From positions 3,012,527-3,076,526 of the forward strand of contig FP929140.1 of assembly GCA_000198515.1 (NCBI GenBank): a stretch of 64,000 bases of DNA. The letters are read 5' to 3'. Below the pieces are notes generated by a model that saw nothing but the letters and a program-made list of their open reading frames with translations, was not told the DNA's origin and ran no database searches. Positions 1-9,858 of this stretch are shown piece after piece. Numbering within the stretch: position 1 is the stretch's first letter; every line of letters begins with the position of its first letter. The translations under genes and the position numbers were made by a program. The DNA is from a gamma proteobacterium HdN1. Its GTDB lineage: Bacteria; Pseudomonadota; Gammaproteobacteria; Pseudomonadales; Ketobacteraceae.

Positions 1-105
1 TGCTTTGTCGAGCAGCAGCACTTGTGCTCCCGCAGCTGCAAGGTCGTAAGCTGCTGCGCAGCCTGCGGGGCCAGCCCCTACCACGATGACATCCCAGGTT
101 TTCAT
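1..105 (-). CDS. FAD-dependent oxidoreductase, N-terminal fragment
   Basis: Only the first 35 residues are inside the window; the gene runs off the left edge. They form a typical Rossmann dinucleotide-binding start, MKTWDVIVVGAGPAGCAAA, with the GxGxxG loop, a helix, and an acidic/hydrophobic second strand (VLLLDKA). This is the beginning of geranylgeranyl-reductase/halogenase-like flavoproteins, but the substrate cannot be told from this piece. It is divergent from the glycosyltransferase at 231, with a 125-bp shared upstream region. The flavoprotein call is secure, the subfamily is not. Confidence 0.7.
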   Translation of the reverse strand, partial: MKTWDVIVVGAGPAGCAAAYDLAAAGAQVLLLDKA

Positions 106-230
106 TTGCCAAGGCACTCCGCTATCCATGGATTTTTGCGACTGTACCGCACTTGTTGTGTGGATTTCTAGCCAAAGTGGGCTCTTGGTTGCTAGAATTT
201 GCGCTCTTTCACCAAGCCTGACGGTTCCCT

Positions 231-1052
231 GTGCTGACCATCGTTATCGTAAGTTACAAGAGCGCCGAGGTGCTCCTAAAATGCCAGCGAGAGCTGCTCT
301 CCAAAGGTCGCTACCCTGTCATCGTGGTTGATAACGCCAGCCCCGACCACTCGGCAGATCGGATTGCAGAGGCTTTTCCGCAGGTGGCTGTGGAGCGTCT
401 GCCTCGTAATATCGGTTATGGCGGTGGCGCAAATGCGGGTATCCGCCTTGCCAAGACTCCCTATGTGCTGCTGCTCAATCCCGATCTGGAAGCTACGGCA
501 GAGGAGATCGACGCGCTGCTCGCCATTGCCCAAAACGCTGGCAATGAAGCCGCAATCTACGCACCGGCAACCCGCCGGAAGGATCAGCGTGATGCCCCGC
601 CGCAGCCTGCAGAGTGGGTGTTGGGTGCTGCGATGCTGTTTAATGTCGAGGCGATGCGTGAGGTTGGTTGGTTTGACGAACAGTATTTCTTGTTTTATGA
701 GGAAAAGGATTTGTGCTTGCGTACCTTAAAGGCCGGCAAGCGCATCCTTTATTGCCCATCGTTGTGCTTCCCGCACCTGAAAGGCAAGTCTTCACCCGAT
801 TCGGCTGCCATTGACCACTTGAAGCAATGGCATGTCGGTTGGTCGAGCCAGCGCTATTTTCAAAAGCACGGCCTCGCGACGGGCAAGCGGCGCCCTTGGC
901 GTATGTTGTTGCAATATGGGTTCCGTGCTCTTACTGCCTCCTCCGCAGAAAAACGCCGTAAGTACAGGGCGCGAGTGGAAGGCGTGTGGGCATTTATGCA
1001 GGGGCAGGCAGCTACGCAAGATAACGGGCAGCCTAGGGGGTTGATTCGTTGA
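231..1052 (+). CDS. Glycosyltransferase family 2 (rhamnosyltransferase-like)
   Basis: A 273-residue GT-A fold enzyme that transfers a sugar from a nucleotide donor, probably to a cell-surface glycan. The start LTIVIVSYKS is the usual first strand of GT2 enzymes, VVDNASPDHS carries the nucleotide-binding Asp, and LLLNPDLEA gives the DxD-like metal site. WVLGAAMLF and FDEQYFLFYEEKDLCLR are the acceptor-side signature of WbbL-like enzymes. The start is GTG with no clear ribosome-binding site, so the exact start is uncertain. The next gene, a membrane protein, begins 45 bp downstream and probably shares the transcript. The acceptor is unknown. Confidence 0.8.
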   Translation: MLTIVIVSYKSAEVLLKCQRELLSKGRYPVIVVDNASPDHSADRIAEAFPQVAVERLPRNIGYGGGANAGIRLAKTPYVLLLNPDLEATAEEIDALLAIAQNAGNEAAIYAPATRRKDQRDAPPQPAEWVLGAAMLFNVEAMREVGWFDEQYFLFYEEKDLCLRTLKAGKRILYCPSLCFPHLKGKSSPDSAAIDHLKQWHVGWSSQRYFQKHGLATGKRRPWRMLLQYGFRALTASSAEKRRKYRARVEGVWAFMQGQAATQDNGQPRGLIR

Positions 1053-1097
1053 CTGGCGATGTAAGGGTGTGTTTGTGGGCAGGCATGTCCCATTCGG

Positions 1098-2570
1098 TTG
1101 GATGCAGTTCAGAGGGGGTTGCAGGTGTTGGCTAAGTTGGCAATCCAAGGTGGTGATGGGCGCATTCATTACGCAGCGGCCTTGCTTTTCTCTTTGCTGG
1201 GTAGTTTGCTCACCCTGACGCAACCGTTTCCGATCAGCAGCGACGGTGGTTTTTATCTCTCGCTGGCGGATATTTATCAGAGCAAGGGTTTGTCTGCTCT
1301 GTTTGATTATTATGATATGCCTTGGTATCCGGCGTTGGTCGGCTTTGTTCATCGCCTGTTGCCGCTATCCACTTTCTACACGGCATTTTTGCTGAATACG
1401 TTACTGACGAGCGCTGCCTGTGTTCTGTTTGTGGCGATCGTTCGTCAGCAATCTGCGCGAGCCTCTGTTGCTTGGTTTGCGGTTGCGTTTATTTGCCTGT
1501 TTCCTGCGGTGAATGAACTCAAAGGCCAGATCTATCGCGAATTCGGTTTGTGGGCATTTACGCTGGGCGCCTTGTTTTGCCTGATTCGTTATGAGCGTGC
1601 GCCGCGATTGGGTTTGCTGTGCGGCTGGTTTGTTCTGCAGCTCTTGGCCGGCTTTTTCAAAGAGGAGGGCTTTGCGCTGCTACTTGCTGGATTGCCGGTG
1701 TTATTGCAACCCCACACTCGCAGTGTTCGCAGTTGGTTGTACATATTGCCTTTGGTAGGGCTGCTCGGCATAACGCTATGGTTTATGAAGTATCTGTCGT
1801 TGGGGCATGCCGTATCTGCCCCCCAAGCGGACTACATCGCGCGCTTGAGTGCGATGTTCGTACACGTACAGCAGGATATTGACCATTTTGGCGACGCCTT
1901 CCTGAACCGTTATTCTGCCAAGCATGCGGGCGTTCTTTATCTCTGTATGCTGCTGATCCTGCTTGCCCTGTCCATCATGAAAGCGATGAAGCTTGCAGTA
2001 GTCTTGTTGGGTATGTACTTCTGGCGTGCAAATCGCAGTGAGGCGACGGGTTCGGTGGCGTTGGTTTCTTACATCGCATTCGCGGCGCTGGTGCTATGGG
2101 TGTACCTGCTGGAAAACCACTTTCTTGCCGCTCGTTATACCGTACTCCTGATTCTGTTGGTGATGCTTTGGGTGATTCCCCGCATTGCGCCTCGGTTTGA
2201 ATGGCAGGGGCGCGGTAATAAAGTCTGGTTGATTGCGGTGCTTGGTTTGTTCTTTTTGGACAGTTTCGTATCCATTGGGCCATCGGACAGCCATCTCGCA
2301 GCGGCTAAGAGCTGGCTGGCGCAACATGCCGGCCAGAATGACAAGGTGATCAGTAGCCATCGGGGCTATTCCTATGCGCTGGGCCGTCTAGACAAACCCG
2401 CTGATGGCCTTCACGACACTCCCGATGCGGCTATTCTACAACGTTATAACTATTACATTGTCTTGAACAAGCCCAAGCAACCAACGCTCAAGGTGCCAGA
2501 CAATGCAATGGAAGTCGCTCATTTTGAGAATGAAAAGCACTATAGCGCAGTGATTTACAGGCTGAAATGA
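1098..2570 (+). CDS. Polytopic membrane protein, possible GT-C type glycosyltransferase
   Basis: About 490 residues, mostly hydrophobic, with roughly ten predicted membrane segments followed by a short soluble C-terminal domain (from about residue 400). The first loop after the first membrane segment contains PISSDGGFYLSLADIY, an acidic motif placed like the catalytic loop of ArnT/PMT-type GT-C glycosyltransferases that use lipid-linked sugars. It lies directly behind a GT2 gene, which fits surface glycan assembly. The start given is TTG; a GTG nine codons later is equally possible. Function is inferred from topology only. Confidence 0.55.
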   Translation: MDAVQRGLQVLAKLAIQGGDGRIHYAAALLFSLLGSLLTLTQPFPISSDGGFYLSLADIYQSKGLSALFDYYDMPWYPALVGFVHRLLPLSTFYTAFLLNTLLTSAACVLFVAIVRQQSARASVAWFAVAFICLFPAVNELKGQIYREFGLWAFTLGALFCLIRYERAPRLGLLCGWFVLQLLAGFFKEEGFALLLAGLPVLLQPHTRSVRSWLYILPLVGLLGITLWFMKYLSLGHAVSAPQADYIARLSAMFVHVQQDIDHFGDAFLNRYSAKHAGVLYLCMLLILLALSIMKAMKLAVVLLGMYFWRANRSEATGSVALVSYIAFAALVLWVYLLENHFLAARYTVLLILLVMLWVIPRIAPRFEWQGRGNKVWLIAVLGLFFLDSFVSIGPSDSHLAAAKSWLAQHAGQNDKVISSHRGYSYALGRLDKPADGLHDTPDAAILQRYNYYIVLNKPKQPTLKVPDNAMEVAHFENEKHYSAVIYRLK

Positions 2571-2685
2571 GCGGCAAAATTCGCTCATGTTTGCTAAAGA
2601 TCAGGATTTTCGTTTGCCCATCATTTTTTGTTTATCCACCATTTTGTTACCTACCATATTGTTTGATCTCTGACAGGAATTGCCT

Positions 2686-3057
2686 ATGAAACTCTGGTTT
2701 GTGGCGGGCGCTATATGCATGGCGTTAGCCGTTGCCTTGGGTGCGTTTGGAGCGCATGGCCTGAAAAATCGCTTACCTGCCGATTTGCTTGCCATTTATC
2801 ACACGGGTGTTGAATACCATATTTATCACGCGCTCGGCTTGTTGCTGGTCGGAGTGATTGCTGGGGTCTATCCAACGGCGAGTGGCGTACAGTGGGCCGG
2901 CGGTTTGTTGCTGGCGGGGATATTGGTGTTTTCGGGCAGTCTATATGCTTTGTCGCTGAGTGGCATTCGGGTGCTGGGCGCGATCACCCCGCTGGGTGGC
3001 TTGGCTTTTATTGCTGGCTGGATAACGCTTGCGGTGAGTGTCTGGAGGGCGAGTTGA
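2686..3057 (+). CDS. DUF423 family small membrane protein
   Basis: A 123-residue inner-membrane protein with four hydrophobic segments. The N-terminus is the DUF423 signature (ALGAFGAHGLKNRL, then YHTGVEYHIYHALGLL), and the C-terminal half has the usual ITPLGGLAFIAGW. The ATG at 2686 is preferred over an upstream in-frame TTG because a purine-rich CAGGAA lies just before it. The family (E. coli YgdD type) has no established biochemical role. It converges with the GIY-YIG gene, whose end is 12 bp away. Confidence 0.85.
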   Translation: MKLWFVAGAICMALAVALGAFGAHGLKNRLPADLLAIYHTGVEYHIYHALGLLLVGVIAGVYPTASGVQWAGGLLLAGILVFSGSLYALSLSGIRVLGAITPLGGLAFIAGWITLAVSVWRAS

Positions 3058-3069
3058 ATCTATCCAGCA

Positions 3070-3360
3070 CTACCAGTCGCTGGAAGAAGAGTTTTGCTGG
3101 ATCAGTGCTTCTTTTGCGCTGCGTGAGAGAGCTTTTAGCGCGTACTCGCGGCGACTGGCTTCGGCGCGATCTTGGTGGCCTTCTGCATAGACAAGGCGAA
3201 CAGGTCTCCGTGGTCGGGTGTAACGCGCGCCTCGTGGGGTTTCGTTGTGCTCGATGAGACGGCGGGGTAAGTCGGTGGTAATGCCGGTGTATAAGGTGCC
3301 GTCGGCGCAGCGTAGGATGTAGACGAACCAAGGGGCTGTGCATTGGGTAGGTGCGGGCAT
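3070..3360 (-). CDS. GIY-YIG nuclease superfamily protein (UPF0213/YhbQ type)
   Basis: A 96-residue stand-alone GIY-YIG domain. [16 protein letters not shown] carries the split motif (VYI...YTG), followed by the conserved Arg-rich helix ([10 protein letters not shown]) and the R-P-V-x-L-V-Y strand. Length and layout match the YhbQ/UPF0213 family, thought to act on DNA but with no well-defined role. It lies between the DUF423 gene and the GMC oxidoreductase. A 7-bp stem (3437-3443 with 3451-3457) stands upstream, without the T-run of a terminator. Confidence 0.85.
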   Translation of the reverse strand: MPAPTQCTAPWFVYILRCADGTLYTGITTDLPRRLIEHNETPRGARYTRPRRPVRLVYAEGHQDRAEASRREYALKALSRSAKEALIQQNSSSSDW

Positions 3361-3498
3361 GTGTTCGGTGATGGAGGATGGTGGTGAATGGGGGTAGTGT
3401 TGATTGAGGATGGCGGTAAAGGATTGTGCGCTGCAAGGGGTAGTTGGATTCTACCCCATACCGGCCCGCTCACCAAAATTCAGCAGCGGAGGTTGCGG

Positions 3499-5205
3499 CT
3501 AAATGATCGTGCCGATATCGTCCCTGACGATACGATCCAAGGCGCGCTCAACCATCGCCGCAATCGTCATTGACGGGTTCGCGGCGCAGGTGGTGCCGGG
3601 CATTAGCGCGCCGTCTAGCACATAAAGCCCGCGCTGCCCTTTTACCCGCCCTTCAAGATCGCAAACAACGTCGATGCAGGCGCCGCCGAGCGAGTGCCAG
3701 GTAGAGTTGACAATTTTGTTGGTGTTGATCACCTTGCTGCCTTCCCCAGCGATCTTGAGAACGCGCTCGTGAATGCATTTGGCGATCTCGGCGTCGCCAT
3801 TGGCGGGCCAGATCAGGTCGGTGCGGTCCTTTGCGGCGTTGTATTCAAAGTGGCCGCGGCCATTGCTCACCCCAAAACCTACCAGCATGGTAGCGTGCAT
3901 CTTGGCAGAGCGGGAGAGAGCGGCGGCTCCAGGTAGCAGCACGGAACTGGTCAGGGTGTTGCCGATAAACCGGCTGCCGGGCGGGATCGACGCTTGAATT
4001 ACGGTGTTCGCGAGGCGTGTAGGGCTTGACCAGTCGTAGCTGCCGTAGATCACCGGCCCGCCTTGTGGAGAGGCCAGTGCGCTGTCGGGGTTACGCCAAA
4101 GGTAGATCTGGTCGCCATTGGTGCCGTAGCCTTTACCCAAGCCGTCTGGTAGATCCGTGATGTCGCCGCGTGCGGCGGCGCTTACCAAGAGGCGTGTAGT
4201 GTTAATGCTACCTGCCGCGAGGATTAGCGTGGGGGTGGTGATGATTTTGTGCTCTAACACGGTGCCGCGCGCGTTGGTGCGGCTGACGTGAATTTCCCAG
4301 TGGCCATTGGCGGCGCGTAGCAGCGAAGTGACGTTATGTTGTGCTTCAACGCGCACTAGCCCTGTGGCGAGCGCCTGTTCGATGTAAGTGACGTCTACCG
4401 AGAATTTGCCGCCGTTGTTTACGCCCAAGGCGCAGTCGCCGTTGGTGTAAGACTGTTTCATTTCGCCGCGTAATTCTGCAAGTGCGTAGTTCCAGTCGAT
4501 GGGCATGGGGATTTTGGTGAGTGAGTAGCCGGCAGCTTGCACGTTTGCTGCAAATTTGCGGGCCGCGCGGTACTGGCTGCTGTTAATCAGTGCATCTGGT
4601 GCGGTTTGTGCGTGTAGCATCGCAGTCACGCGGCGGTAATAGACCTCGTCCATTTCTTGATAGTCAACGCCTGCCGGAAACCATTGGCTGAACACGTCTT
4701 CCGAGGGCTGTACGGTCATGCCCTGATAGACTAGCGAGCCGCCGCCGACACCTGCTGGGCAAATGGCGGTGATGTTTTTTCCGCGCACAGGTTCTAGCAG
4801 GCCCACGTAAGGGGAAATGCCCACGCGTTTGTGGTTTTTTTCGGGCCAGATGGAATAGAACAGGTCGCGTTTGTCAGGGATGGTCGCGTGTGGGAAGGTT
4901 TCGGCGTTGGGGCCGGATTTCCACCAGCGACCACGTTCTAGCACCAGAACGGGAATGCCGGCTTGTGCTAAGCGTAGGGCCGAGATGCCACCGCCAAATC
5001 CGGAACCAATCACCACGACGCGTTCTTCGGAGCGGGTGAGGGGGATTTTGCGAGTAGCGGCGAGGGCGGATGCAGGCAGCACGCTGGCAACCGCCCCTGC
5101 GGCCGCACCGCTTAGAAGGCTGCGGCGGGTGATGCCGTAGGTTGTGGTTGAGGGTGCTGCGGTTTCGGTAGTGGGTGGAGGGGCTTGTTCTTGTTTTGAG
5201 GGCAT
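3499..5205 (-). CDS. Tat-exported GMC oxidoreductase (cholesterol-oxidase-like)
   Basis: A 568-residue FAD enzyme of the glucose-methanol-choline oxidoreductase family. The N-terminus has a twin-arginine signal (TRRSLLSG near residues 26-33, then an Ala-rich stretch ending ASALAA), so it is probably folded with FAD in the cytoplasm and exported. The FAD loop VVVIGSGFGGG is near residue 64. PAGVGGGSLVYQGM is the GMC signature, and the C-terminus has HSLGGACIDVV and the closing NPSMTIAAMVERALDRI. The overall pattern resembles bacterial cholesterol oxidases, but the alcohol or sterol substrate is not proven. A >600-bp non-coding stretch lies upstream. Confidence 0.85.
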   Translation of the reverse strand: MPSKQEQAPPPTTETAAPSTTTYGITRRSLLSGAAAGAVASVLPASALAATRKIPLTRSEERVVVIGSGFGGGISALRLAQAGIPVLVLERGRWWKSGPNAETFPHATIPDKRDLFYSIWPEKNHKRVGISPYVGLLEPVRGKNITAICPAGVGGGSLVYQGMTVQPSEDVFSQWFPAGVDYQEMDEVYYRRVTAMLHAQTAPDALINSSQYRAARKFAANVQAAGYSLTKIPMPIDWNYALAELRGEMKQSYTNGDCALGVNNGGKFSVDVTYIEQALATGLVRVEAQHNVTSLLRAANGHWEIHVSRTNARGTVLEHKIITTPTLILAAGSINTTRLLVSAAARGDITDLPDGLGKGYGTNGDQIYLWRNPDSALASPQGGPVIYGSYDWSSPTRLANTVIQASIPPGSRFIGNTLTSSVLLPGAAALSRSAKMHATMLVGFGVSNGRGHFEYNAAKDRTDLIWPANGDAEIAKCIHERVLKIAGEGSKVINTNKIVNSTWHSLGGACIDVVCDLEGRVKGQRGLYVLDGALMPGTTCAANPSMTIAAMVERALDRIVRDDIGTII

Positions 5206-5328
5206 TGCTGGCGTCCTGCGGTTGGAATTGGCGGGAGTTTATCATCTGACATTTTGCGTTGTCAGATTGTTGTCAGCTTTAGAGTGTGCGCTCTATCACA
5301 AACTGTTAAATCGACAGAGCACACCACC

Positions 5329-5480
5329 TCAATCCAGTTTTCACCACTCCCCCTGCTTTACAACGAGCGAGGTGAATCAAATTAGCGACACAGTAGGCGC
5401 CCATAACCAGCATCTTTCCACTCCCATCACGACCACTGCTTGGGGCTGTAGCGCAAGATGCTGGTTTTAGGGTGCTTACG
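5329..5480. repeat. Structured ~150-bp repeat, copy A
   Basis: This segment recurs in the same orientation at 12614-12760. The best-conserved 110 bases (5371-5480 against 12651-12760) differ at only four positions by eye. Inside it lies a long imperfect palindrome: arms 5393-5416 and 5455-5479 (outer part GTAGGCGCCC, inner part AACCAGCATCTT) around a ~38-base loop. The two differences in the outer left arm keep pairing as G.U wobbles, which is compatible with an RNA hairpin or a MITE/REP-like element. It marks the left side of the rhs island. Confidence 0.85.
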
Positions 5481-5697
5481 ATTTTTGATCCTGCCCAATC
5501 TCCGCGTACACCGAGTTAAGCGATAATACGCGCAACAGGGCAGCTTAGCGGATGGGAGCATTTCCTTGCTAACGAGATGTCGCTCCCACAATTACATTTC
5601 GTAACAGACGGCTTCTAATTTAGGCGGTAGTCTGGAAAAGCAACTGTCAGGAAGTAAAAATAAAAAATACCCCAAGGATGATCTCTGTGAACATTTT

Positions 5698-5743
5698 CCA
5701 CAGCCCACAGCCCACAGCCCACAGCCCACAGCCCACAGCCCAC
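5698..5743. repeat. 7-bp tandem repeat (CAGCCCA), about 6.5 copies
   Basis: Six perfect head-to-tail copies of CAGCCCA run from 5701 to 5742, with partial units on each side. Seven is not a multiple of three, so each gain or loss of a unit changes the frame entering the rhs signal-peptide region just downstream. A GTG at 5687 preceded by AAGGA (5674-5678) reads through the array and stops at 5753 in the present configuration. Confidence 0.95.
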
Positions 5744-5832
5744 ATCCTTCAATAAGCTCCCCCAGCCAACCATGTCGCACGCGGACTCAGCCTTTTAGTT
5801 TCAGGCGATCGCTGCTTGTTGGCGCAATACTT

Positions 5833-8800
5833 ATGCTTGGTGTGCAGCCAGCGCTCGCCTCGTCAGATGTGTGCCCCACGCGTTTTAGAAATGGAGGTGC
5901 AGTTCCGGGCACAAAGACTTGCGCCAGTAATGCGGCGAGTTCTTCTGCAAGCTCGAATAATTTTTACTGCTCGGGATCGTCTGGCATTGATATTCATATT
6001 CCAGAATATTGCGGAAACCTCGATGAAGATCAGTGCGATGGCCCAGCTGGCCAGCGCTCCAGTATTATGGGCAACCCTATCAACGTAGCGACGGGCCACA
6101 AGCTTCAGACCGAAACCGATTATCAGGATCACGATTGGAACGGTGTAAATGCTTCCCTGCAGCTATCACGTTATTACAACAGCAACCCTAACGTGGCTTC
6201 TGGTATCTTTGGTACAGGTTGGCGCAGCACCTTTGACCGTAGGATTCAGAAAGGAAGGGTCAGTACCGTTGCTTATGCATTGCGCCATTCTGGCGGTATG
6301 CTCAGTTTTAAGCAGATTTCCGGTGGCTGGCAAGGCTATGCGCACAACGTCGAAAAGCTCGTTGCACTCACGGATAGCTCTGGAAAGCAAACCGGCTGGC
6401 AGCTTACTCTGAACGATAATTCTATTGAGACTTATGATGTCGATGGTCAGCTGACAAGCATCACAGATCTTCACGGCGAACGGTTGATGCTGAGCTATCA
6501 GAATGGCCTGCTACACCGAGTAACCGATGCCTCTGGGCGGTTTCTTGAATTTCATTACAATGCGTGGAATTTGGTTAGTGAGGTGGTGGATCCTGCAGGT
6601 CAATACTACCGCTATCAATACGAGGAATTTGCTCCTGAACAGCAGCGTTTGATTTCGGTGAACTATCCAGACACTACGCCGGACAATCAAAACGACAACC
6701 CCACGCGACAGTATCGCTATGCCGAGCCTGCCTATCTGGCGGTGGCGCCGGAAAATATTACGCGGTATGCCAACCGCCTGACCGGCATCATCGACGAAAA
6801 CGGCGCACGTTATGCCAGCTTCGGCTACGACGCACAAGGCCGTGCTAACTTGAGTGTTCACGGCTCTCACACCGAAGACGCAAGTACGGGGATCAAGCTC
6901 AATGCAGATCGACTGGATGTACTTTACAGCACCTCTACCGGTGGTGTCTGGAATGTCACGAGCACTAACGCTGAGGGTAAGCAAACCGATCACAGCTTCC
7001 AACAATTTGGCTCCTCATGCCGCACGTTGGCGCTTGCCAAAGCCCCCTCCGCTACGTGTGGAGGCGCCAACGCTGCCTATTCCTACGACACCAATGGTTT
7101 CAAGGATCGTGTAACCGATTGGAATGGAGTGGTAACGGATTATGATTATAACGCCCAAGGTCTGGAAGTTCGCCGCACTGAGGCGCTTGGCTTGCAGGAG
7201 CAGCGCAGCATTGAAACCGATTGGTACGTCGACACCCGACTTCCCCGCGAAATCCGTAAACCAGGTCTGACTACTCGTTTTACATGGGAAAATGGCCGTC
7301 TAAAAGCTAGGACGGAGTTGGACACGACCACCCACGCTACACCGTATGCCACTGCGGGCACCACGCGCAGCTGGAGCTATACCTACACATGGTATGACGA
7401 GGCAAAAACCCGCGTAAAACAAACCCGGACGGATGGCCCGCGCACAGATGTGCAGGACATCACCGTGCGGGAATACAATGAGCAAGGCTGGTTGATTTCC
7501 AGTAGTAATGCACTGGGTCAGGTGCATTCGATTCTTGAGCACAATGGACGAGGCCAGCCCCTGCGAATACGCGATGAAAACGGGGTTGAAAGCACATTTA
7601 CGTGGCACCCTCGTGGCTGGCTGCAAAGCCGCACCATCATTACCCCCCAAGGCAACGTAACCACCCGCTACGAATACGACAACGCAGGTCAAGTCACTAA
7701 AACGATCTTGCCCACCGGCGTTGCGCTGAACTACCTCTACGACGACGCCCATCGCCTGCAAGAAATCAGCACTGATGATAACGAGCGTATCACGTGGGAG
7801 CTCACCGCGCTCGGTGATCGACGCATGGAGCGCGTGCAATCCAGCTCTGGCAGCTTACGGCGAATCGTCCATCAAGAATTTGACGACCTAGGCCGCCTCT
7901 GGAAACGCTTTGGTGCGCAAGATCAAGTGCTGGAAACCTACGGTTACGATGCAAACGGAAATCAGGAAACCACCAACGACGCCAACCAACGCACCATCAC
8001 CCGCGCCTTCGACGGCCTCAACCGCCTGCGCAGCGTTACGGAGCGCGATACCGGCGCCACCCAATACGAATATAATGCCCAAGATCAGCTCGTCGCGCTC
8101 ACCGATCCCAACGGTTTAACCACCGCATGGGTAGTAGATGGTTTTGGCCGCAAAATCCAAGAAACTAGCCCAGATCGCGGCACTACAGTGTATCGTTATG
8201 ATCTGGCCGATAACCTGATCCAGAAAACCGACGCCCGCAACAGCGTTACAAAATACAGCTATGACGCCCTCAATCGCCTGACCGAAATTCAATATCCGGC
8301 CAGTGCGCAAGACAACGTCGGCCTAAAATACGACGAAACCAGCCTTCCAACGGCAAATGGTTCTATTGCCAACAAAGGAAAAGGCCGCTTAACTTCAGCA
8401 ATCGTTGCCAACGGCGATAAAATCCAATGGGCCTACGATGCGCTTGGTAATATCACGAATGACGTGAGGGTGCAGGCAGGCAAAACCTTCCAAGCCACCT
8501 ACACGTTTAACGCAGCAGGTCAGCTTGCAACGCTCACATACCCCAGCGGACGAGAGCTCAGCTATAGCTACGACTCTAAAGGACGCATCCACCAACTCCG
8601 CAGCCGCACCAGCAGCACGGCAAGCTGGACGACCCTCGCGAATAACCTAAGCTACGAACCCTTCGGCCCCCTTACCGGATTTACTTGGGGCAATGGCCTA
8701 ACGGAAACTCTCCGCTACGACACCCACTACCAGCCGGAAACCATCCAGACCCGTTCAGGCAGCACAGACGTTCGCAACCTGCAATACGGCTTTAACCTCG

Positions 8801-9858
8801 CCAACGAACTGGTTCACCTGACCGATGCGAAAACCCCAGCTCGCAGCCAACTGTTTAGCTACGATCCCAACGGGCGCTTAAACCAAGCGCAAGGCGAGTA
8901 CGGCACGCTAGCGTATCAGTACGACCTGACCGGCAACCGCGTATTGCAAGCGCAAACCAACGCCACAAACGGCCAAAACTTTACCGAAAGCTACCAATAT
9001 CCGGCCACCAGTCACCGTCTCATGCAAATCAGCACAAACGGGCAGGGCGGACAAAATCGAAGCTTCCAGTACAGCGCCGCCGGTAACCTCACGCAAGACG
9101 ACCGTTATGCCTACGTTTATAACGATGCCAACCGCCTAACCAAAATCTTAAGCGGCCCTGCTATCGTCGCAGAATATCGCTATAACCACCTAGGCGAACG
9201 CATTTCTAAAACCGCCGAGGGAAAAACCACGCAGTTTATCTACGGCACCAATCATCAACTGCTGGCCGAGCATCATCAAGATGGCAGCGCAATTCGTGAT
9301 TACGTTTACCTAGGGGATAAAGTGCTGGCGATGATTGATGTGGCGCCTATGCAAACCACGCCAAGCGCCGACATGGCCGTCTCCATGACCCACACGCGAA
9401 ACGGTGCGACGGTGGATTACACGGTCACCCTCACCAATAACGGCCCTGATACAGCGCAGAATGTCACACTCACCAATACGATACCGCAGGGCGTGATTAT
9501 CAACACGCACACGATCTCGAACGGAAGCTGTACTCAAAACAATTTGCAACTCAATTGCAATTTGGGTAGCGTGCAAAAGGCAGCCGTCAACACGCTACAG
9601 GTGCGGATTACGGCCACGCCGGAAGTGGATATCAGTAAAACGGTGAATGCTGTCGTTGCCAGCACTACGCAAGACCCGAACATGGGGGATAACCAGGTAC
9701 AGAAAAGTGGAGCCGGTTGCTTTATTGCCACGGCGGCGTTTGGTAGTTACGAGCATGATTATCTGCATATCCTGCGCAACTTCCGTGACGATTACCTGCT
9801 GACGAATGCGCCGGGCCAAGCCTTCGTGGAGACGTACTACCAATACTCGCGGCTCTAA
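5833..9858 (+). pseudogene. Rhs/YD-repeat protein, 5' part (split by IS)
   Basis: 1341 codons from the first ATG. The DUF6531-like motif GNPINVATG is at residues 80-88, followed by about 1,000 residues of YD repeats ([25 protein letters not shown] and many more) that build the Rhs shell. From about residue 1178 comes a DUF11-like module ([22 protein letters not shown]). From residue 1296 comes a CFI-box ([12 protein letters not shown], then [10 protein letters not shown]). The frame continues upstream of 5833 as a good signal peptide ([20 protein letters not shown]), so the true start is upstream or frameshifted. The IS insertion ends the frame after YQYS. Removing the IS and one target copy rejoins it to 11307-12142, giving 1617 residues. 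Confidence 0.85.
9843..9850. repeat. 8-bp target-site duplication, left
   Basis: ATACTCGC lies directly before the left end of the insertion sequence and is repeated exactly at 11299-11306 after the right end. An 8-bp direct repeat is what ISL3-family transposition produces, so this is a simple, probably recent insertion. Confidence 0.95.

Larger units (their letters stand above)
5206..5771. other. Long non-coding stretch with repeats
   Basis: No convincing gene lies here. From left to right it holds the upstream region of the GMC gene, the first copy of a ~150-bp structured repeat (5329-5480), a possible small hairpin with 7-bp arms (5553-5559 with 5582-5588), and a 7-bp tandem repeat (5698-5743). 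The plus-strand frame of the rhs gene is open back to a TAA at 5602 but has no ordinary start codon before 5833. Confidence 0.7.

Noticed and set aside
3437-3457. Hairpin GGGGTAG/CTACCCC between the GMC and GIY-YIG genes
   Set aside because: The stem is short and no T-run follows on either strand, so it is not called a terminator.
5698-5743. Possible CRISPR-like array
   Set aside because: The units are 7 bp head to tail with no spacers, so this is a simple tandem repeat.
5592-5780. Minus-strand frame with GLWAVGC repeats
   Set aside because: It is simply the translation of the CAGCCCA heptamer array with no ribosome-binding site or conserved start.
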